64,000 bases of DNA from Allobosea sp. WAO (GTDB taxonomy: Bacteria; Pseudomonadota; Alphaproteobacteria; Rhizobiales; Beijerinckiaceae), in NCBI RefSeq assembly GCF_001509835.1, contig NZ_JXTJ01000011.1, positions 90,301-154,300 of the forward strand, written 5' to 3'. Shown piece by piece: positions 60,947 to 64,000 of this stretch. Position numbers and translations under genes: made by a program. A model generated the notes under the pieces. The model saw nothing but the letters and a program-made list of their open reading frames with translations. It had not been told where the DNA came from and did not search any database. Within the stretch, counting starts at the first letter, position 1. Each line of letters begins with the position of its first letter.

Positions 60947-62082
60947 GGCCCAGCGGCGATCACGAGCGGCCGCATGGTGCGGCCGCTGCTATGGCTGGAT
61001 CCGTGACGGCTCTGCCGATCACGGTCCGCCGCCTGAGCAAGGCTTACGGTGCGGTCTCCGTGCTCGACGAGATCGACCTCGATGTCCGGCCCGGCGAATT
61101 CCTGACCCTGCTCGGGCCTTCCGGCTCCGGCAAGACCACGCTGCTGATGGCGATCGCCGGCTTCCTTCGGCCGGATCAGGGCAGCATCCGCTTTGGCGAG
61201 CGCGAAGTCGTCAGGCTCGCGCCGCACAAGCGCGAGATCGGCATGGTCTTTCAGAACTACGCGCTGTTTCCGCATATGGATGTCGCGCGCAATGTCGGCT
61301 TCCCGCTGCGGCTGCGCCGGGTTGCCGCGACGGAGATCGCGCGCCGCGTCGAGGCGGCGATGGAGACGGTCCAGCTCGGCGGCTTCGGCAGCCGGCGGAT
61401 CGACCAGCTCTCCGGCGGCCAGCGCCAGCGCGTCGCGCTTGCGAGGGCGATCGTGTTCGAGCCGCGCATCATCCTGATGGACGAGCCGCTCTCGGCACTC
61501 GACAAGCAGTTGCGCGAGCGCATGCAGATCGAGCTGCGCCAGCTTCATGAGCGGCTGGGCACCACTACCGTCTACGTCACGCACGACCAGCGCGAGGCGC
61601 TGACCATGTCGGACCGGATCGCGGTGCTGAATCGCGGGCGGATCGCGCGCATCGATACGCCGCGGGCGATCTATGACGAGCCGGGCAGCCGCTTCGTCGC
61701 CGAATTCATTGGCGAATCCTCTTTCATCCGGGCTGAGGTTGCGGGCGGCGTCTGCCGCGCGGCCGGTTCGATCATCCACGCGCGTCAGCTGCCGGTCTCG
61801 GGAGGGCGGTGCACGATGGTGCTGCGGCCCGAGCGGCTGCACCTCCTCGCCGCCGGAGAAGGCGAGGGCATGAACTGCTTCGAAGCCCGCGTCACCGGCG
61901 TGATCTATCAGGGCGATACGCTGCTGGTACAGGCGGTGCTGGGCGATGGCAGCCCCGTCGCGCTCAGGCTCGCAACACGGGGCGGGGCAGCTGCCGCGCC
62001 GCTGGTCGGCGCTCCCGTGCGGATCGGCCTCGCAGTCGAGGATACCGTCCTGCTCGCCGACGAAAGCGGAGAGGCACCGTGA
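60943..62082 (+). CDS. ABC transporter ATP-binding protein (PotA-like)
   Basis: 379 residues. Walker A GPSGSGKTT, Q-loop FQNYALFPHM, signature LSGGQRQRVALARA, Walker B IILMDEP and H-loop VTHDQ, with a C-terminal TOBE-like domain. Starts at ATG 60943 overlapping the binding protein; ATG 60991 (MAGSVTALP) would give a more usual N-terminus. Confidence 0.95.
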   Translation: MRPSGDHERPHGAAAAMAGSVTALPITVRRLSKAYGAVSVLDEIDLDVRPGEFLTLLGPSGSGKTTLLMAIAGFLRPDQGSIRFGEREVVRLAPHKREIGMVFQNYALFPHMDVARNVGFPLRLRRVAATEIARRVEAAMETVQLGGFGSRRIDQLSGGQRQRVALARAIVFEPRIILMDEPLSALDKQLRERMQIELRQLHERLGTTTVYVTHDQREALTMSDRIAVLNRGRIARIDTPRAIYDEPGSRFVAEFIGESSFIRAEVAGGVCRAAGSIIHARQLPVSGGRCTMVLRPERLHLLAAGEGEGMNCFEARVTGVIYQGDTLLVQAVLGDGSPVALRLATRGGAAAAPLVGAPVRIGLAVEDTVLLADESGEAP

Positions 62083-62993
62083 GCGCCGAAAGCGTGGCCG
62101 CGGCCGCCGGTCCTGACGGGGATTTCCACAAGGCGGCGTTGCGGCGCGACCAATGGCGCGAACGTCTCGGCCTCGCCGGTCTCGCGGCACCGGCGCTGCT
62201 GCTGGTCATCGTCGCCATGCTGATCCCGATGGCCTGGCTGTTCGGCCTGTCCTTCCGCGACGATGCCGGCGCGCTCAGCCTCGAACACTATCGGCGCATG
62301 CTGGCCGAGCCGTCCTATGGCCGCACTTTTCGGACGACCTTCGAGATCAGCCTGGCGACGACGATCATCTGCATCCTGATCGGCTATCCGCTGGCCTATT
62401 TCCTGTCACAACTGCCGCGGCGCGCCGCCAATCTCTGCATGATCGCCGTACTGCTGCCGTTCTGGACCTCGCTGCTGGTGCGCACCTATGCCTGGCTCGT
62501 GCTCCTGCAGCGCAGCGGGCTGGTCAACACATGGGGCATCAAACTGGGATTGTGGAACGAGCCGCTGCAGCTCGTGCACAATGCCGGGGGCACGCTGATC
62601 GGCATGGTCCACATCATGCTGCCCTTCCTGGTGCTGCCGCTCTACGGCACGATGCGCGCCATCGACGGCAATCTCCTGCGCGCCGCCTCGAGCCTCGGCT
62701 CGACGCCGGTGCACGGCTTCTGGACCGTGTTCTTTCCGCTGTCGTTGCCCGGTCTTGCGGCCGGCGCCTCGCTGGTCTTCGTGCTTTGCCTCGGTTTCTA
62801 CGTGACACCGGCCATGCTCGGCGGCGGCAAGGTCACGATGGTTTCCAACCGGATCGCCAACGACATCGAGCTGTTCTTCAACTGGGGAGCGGCGAGCGCG
62901 CTCGGCGTGGTGCTGCTGGCGATCACGCTGGTCGTGCTCGTCCTGGCCGCGAAGCTCTCGCGCGGCGCCGGCCTGTTCGGATCGGGGCATTGA
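62079..62993 (+). CDS. ABC transporter permease 1 (PotB-like)
   Basis: 304 residues, GTG start overlapping the ATPase stop. Six helices; the EAA-like loop is GTMRAIDGNLLRAASSLGSTPVHGF. PotB/PotH type with FGLSFRDDAGALSLEHYRRML between helices 1 and 2. Pairs with the next permease. Confidence 0.94.
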   Translation: MSAESVAAAAGPDGDFHKAALRRDQWRERLGLAGLAAPALLLVIVAMLIPMAWLFGLSFRDDAGALSLEHYRRMLAEPSYGRTFRTTFEISLATTIICILIGYPLAYFLSQLPRRAANLCMIAVLLPFWTSLLVRTYAWLVLLQRSGLVNTWGIKLGLWNEPLQLVHNAGGTLIGMVHIMLPFLVLPLYGTMRAIDGNLLRAASSLGSTPVHGFWTVFFPLSLPGLAAGASLVFVLCLGFYVTPAMLGGGKVTMVSNRIANDIELFFNWGAASALGVVLLAITLVVLVLAAKLSRGAGLFGSGH

Positions 62994-62995
62994 CG

Positions 62996-63811
62996 ATGAG
63001 CTGGCTCGACCGTCCCGCGAGCGACACGCAGATCAGCCACCGCTCGCGGCTCTGGCTCTATGCGCTCGGCGTGCTGGTGCTGGCCTTCCTGGCCGTGCCG
63101 ACGCTGATCGTGATCCCGATGTCGTTCTCGCATTCGCAATATCTCGAATTCCCGCCGCGGCAGTGGTCGCTGCGCTGGTACGAGGCCTATTTCTCCTCCT
63201 CGGGCTGGATGGCGGCGACAGCGACCTCGTTCAAGGCTGGCTTCCTGACGTCGCTGCTGGCGACGCCGCTCGGCGTGCTCGCCGCCTACGGCCTACATGT
63301 TTCGCGGCTGCGCTTCACCGGGGTCGCGATCCTCGCTTTGCTGACGCCGACGATCGTTCCCGTCATCCTCGCCGGCATCGCGCTGTTCTATGTCTTCGTG
63401 CAGTTGAAGATGGTGAACTCGCTCCTCGGCATCGTGTTGGCGCATACGATGCTGGCCGTTCCGATCGTGATGATGATCGTCGGTTCGGCGCTGAAGAGCT
63501 TCGATCTCGATCAGGAGCGTGTCGCCCGCAGCCTTGGCGCGACACGCACGCAGGCCTTCCTGCAGGTGACGGTCCCGCAGATCCGCTTCGCCATCGTCAC
63601 CTCCGCTGTGCTGTCTTTCCTCACTTCGTTCGACGAGGTGGTGATCGCCCTGTTCATCTCCGGCGGCGAGAACTCGACGCTGACGCGGATGATGTTCATG
63701 GCCCTGCGCGACCAGATCGACCCGACCATCGCCGCGATCTCGACGATCATGATCGTGATCACCTCGCTGCTGCTGGCGATCTCGCAGCTCTTCGGCGCGC
63801 GGGACAGTTAG
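62996..63811 (+). CDS. ABC transporter permease 2 (PotC-like)
   Basis: 271 residues from ATG 62996, 2 nt after permease 1. Six helices; EAA-loop SALKSFDLDQERVARSLGATRTQAF and the PotC-type SFDEVVIALFISG near the C-terminus. Completes a four-gene importer and is the last gene of the plus-strand operon in the window. Confidence 0.94.
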   Translation: MSWLDRPASDTQISHRSRLWLYALGVLVLAFLAVPTLIVIPMSFSHSQYLEFPPRQWSLRWYEAYFSSSGWMAATATSFKAGFLTSLLATPLGVLAAYGLHVSRLRFTGVAILALLTPTIVPVILAGIALFYVFVQLKMVNSLLGIVLAHTMLAVPIVMMIVGSALKSFDLDQERVARSLGATRTQAFLQVTVPQIRFAIVTSAVLSFLTSFDEVVIALFISGGENSTLTRMMFMALRDQIDPTIAAISTIMIVITSLLLAISQLFGARDS

Positions 63812-64000
63812 CCGTCAGCTTTCGATGGAATGTCCATGCATTCCCGAGTGGCGAGCTCCGCCTGCAAAGCCTCCGTCTCCTTTGGAGCAGGACCGGATGG
63901 ACATCCACCGGGATGCCCATCCGAAGCCATCGCGATCGAAGCCAAGAGCCTGTGGCTGCGACGCCGGAAATGGCCTGTGTCAGTGCAGGATCTGGCTGAG
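63812..64000. other. End of window, no gene seen
   Basis: 189 bp after the ABC operon. GGAATG-tccatg-CATTCC at 63827-63844 may form a small terminator-like hairpin, 15 nt past the stop. Nothing else can be supported. Confidence 0.4.

Noticed and set aside
1..64000. tRNA, rRNA, CRISPR arrays, transposases, phage integrases and attachment sites
   Set aside because: Looked for across the window; no repeated spacer pattern, cloverleaf or mobile-element protein was seen.

Overview
High-GC bacterial chromosome segment, densely packed and mostly made of tightly spaced or overlapping operons. The gene set points to an alphaproteobacterium of the Hyphomicrobiales (Bosea-, Bradyrhizobium- or Methylobacterium-like; genus is inference): napEFDABC periplasmic nitrate reductase, a complete ccoNOQP-GHIS cbb3 oxidase locus, PQQ synthesis, a catechol/beta-ketoadipate branch, many periplasmic-binding-protein transporters, and LysR/GntR/MocR regulators. 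I saw no tRNA, rRNA, CRISPR array, insertion sequence or phage gene.

Layout. 1-3440 (minus): TTG-started APH-fold kinase, divergent enolase paralogue, D-2-hydroxyacid dehydrogenase and the start of a LacI regulator, an apparent sugar-acid catabolic cassette. 3801-4097: small lipoprotein. 4391-9052: napEFDABC with a strong terminator. 9146-10195: orphan PhnD-type binding protein. 10537-13729: LysR regulator divergent from an M20 amidohydrolase and a Bug/TctC binding protein. 13944-20704: two crotonase-fold proteins and a CaiB-type CoA-transferase (minus), divergent from a FadR-type regulator followed by a full TctC-TctB-TctA transporter. 20998-26254: PQQ module, with pqqB-pqqC on plus converging on pqqA-pqqD-pqqE on minus, then a c-type cytochrome and a secreted PQQ sugar dehydrogenase-like enzyme. 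26821-27213: methylglyoxal synthase.

27447-35401: aromatic module. catB-catC-catA-benD and a beta-keto acid cleavage enzyme (BKACE) form one minus-strand operon; pcaD and an aromatic-acid MFS carrier form another; a LysR regulator is divergent. Both operons are preceded by the same 50-bp element carrying ATAC-N7-GTAT, the BenM/CatM recognition pattern. 35441-39451: MocR-type regulator, unknown membrane protein, DHA2-like exporter. 39801-47866: cbb3 oxidase structural and assembly genes plus an uncharacterised membrane protein.

48023-63811: a 16-kb divergent cluster around a second MocR regulator. Minus strand: GMC oxidoreductase, RidA, glutamine synthetase-like ligase, aldehyde dehydrogenase, Fe-alcohol dehydrogenase. 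Plus strand: mandelate racemase-type enolase superfamily enzyme, aldehyde dehydrogenase, PuuB/OrdL-type FAD oxidase and a polyamine/opine-type ABC importer. It resembles a gamma-glutamylated amine catabolic route for an unidentified substrate.

Most notable leads: the BKACE in the cat operon as a possible CoA-transferase-free route from beta-ketoadipate; the enolase paralogue with a changed active site; the crotonase pair lacking both catalytic glutamates; the convergent pqq arrangement with hairpins after pqqA; and the 16-kb amine cluster.
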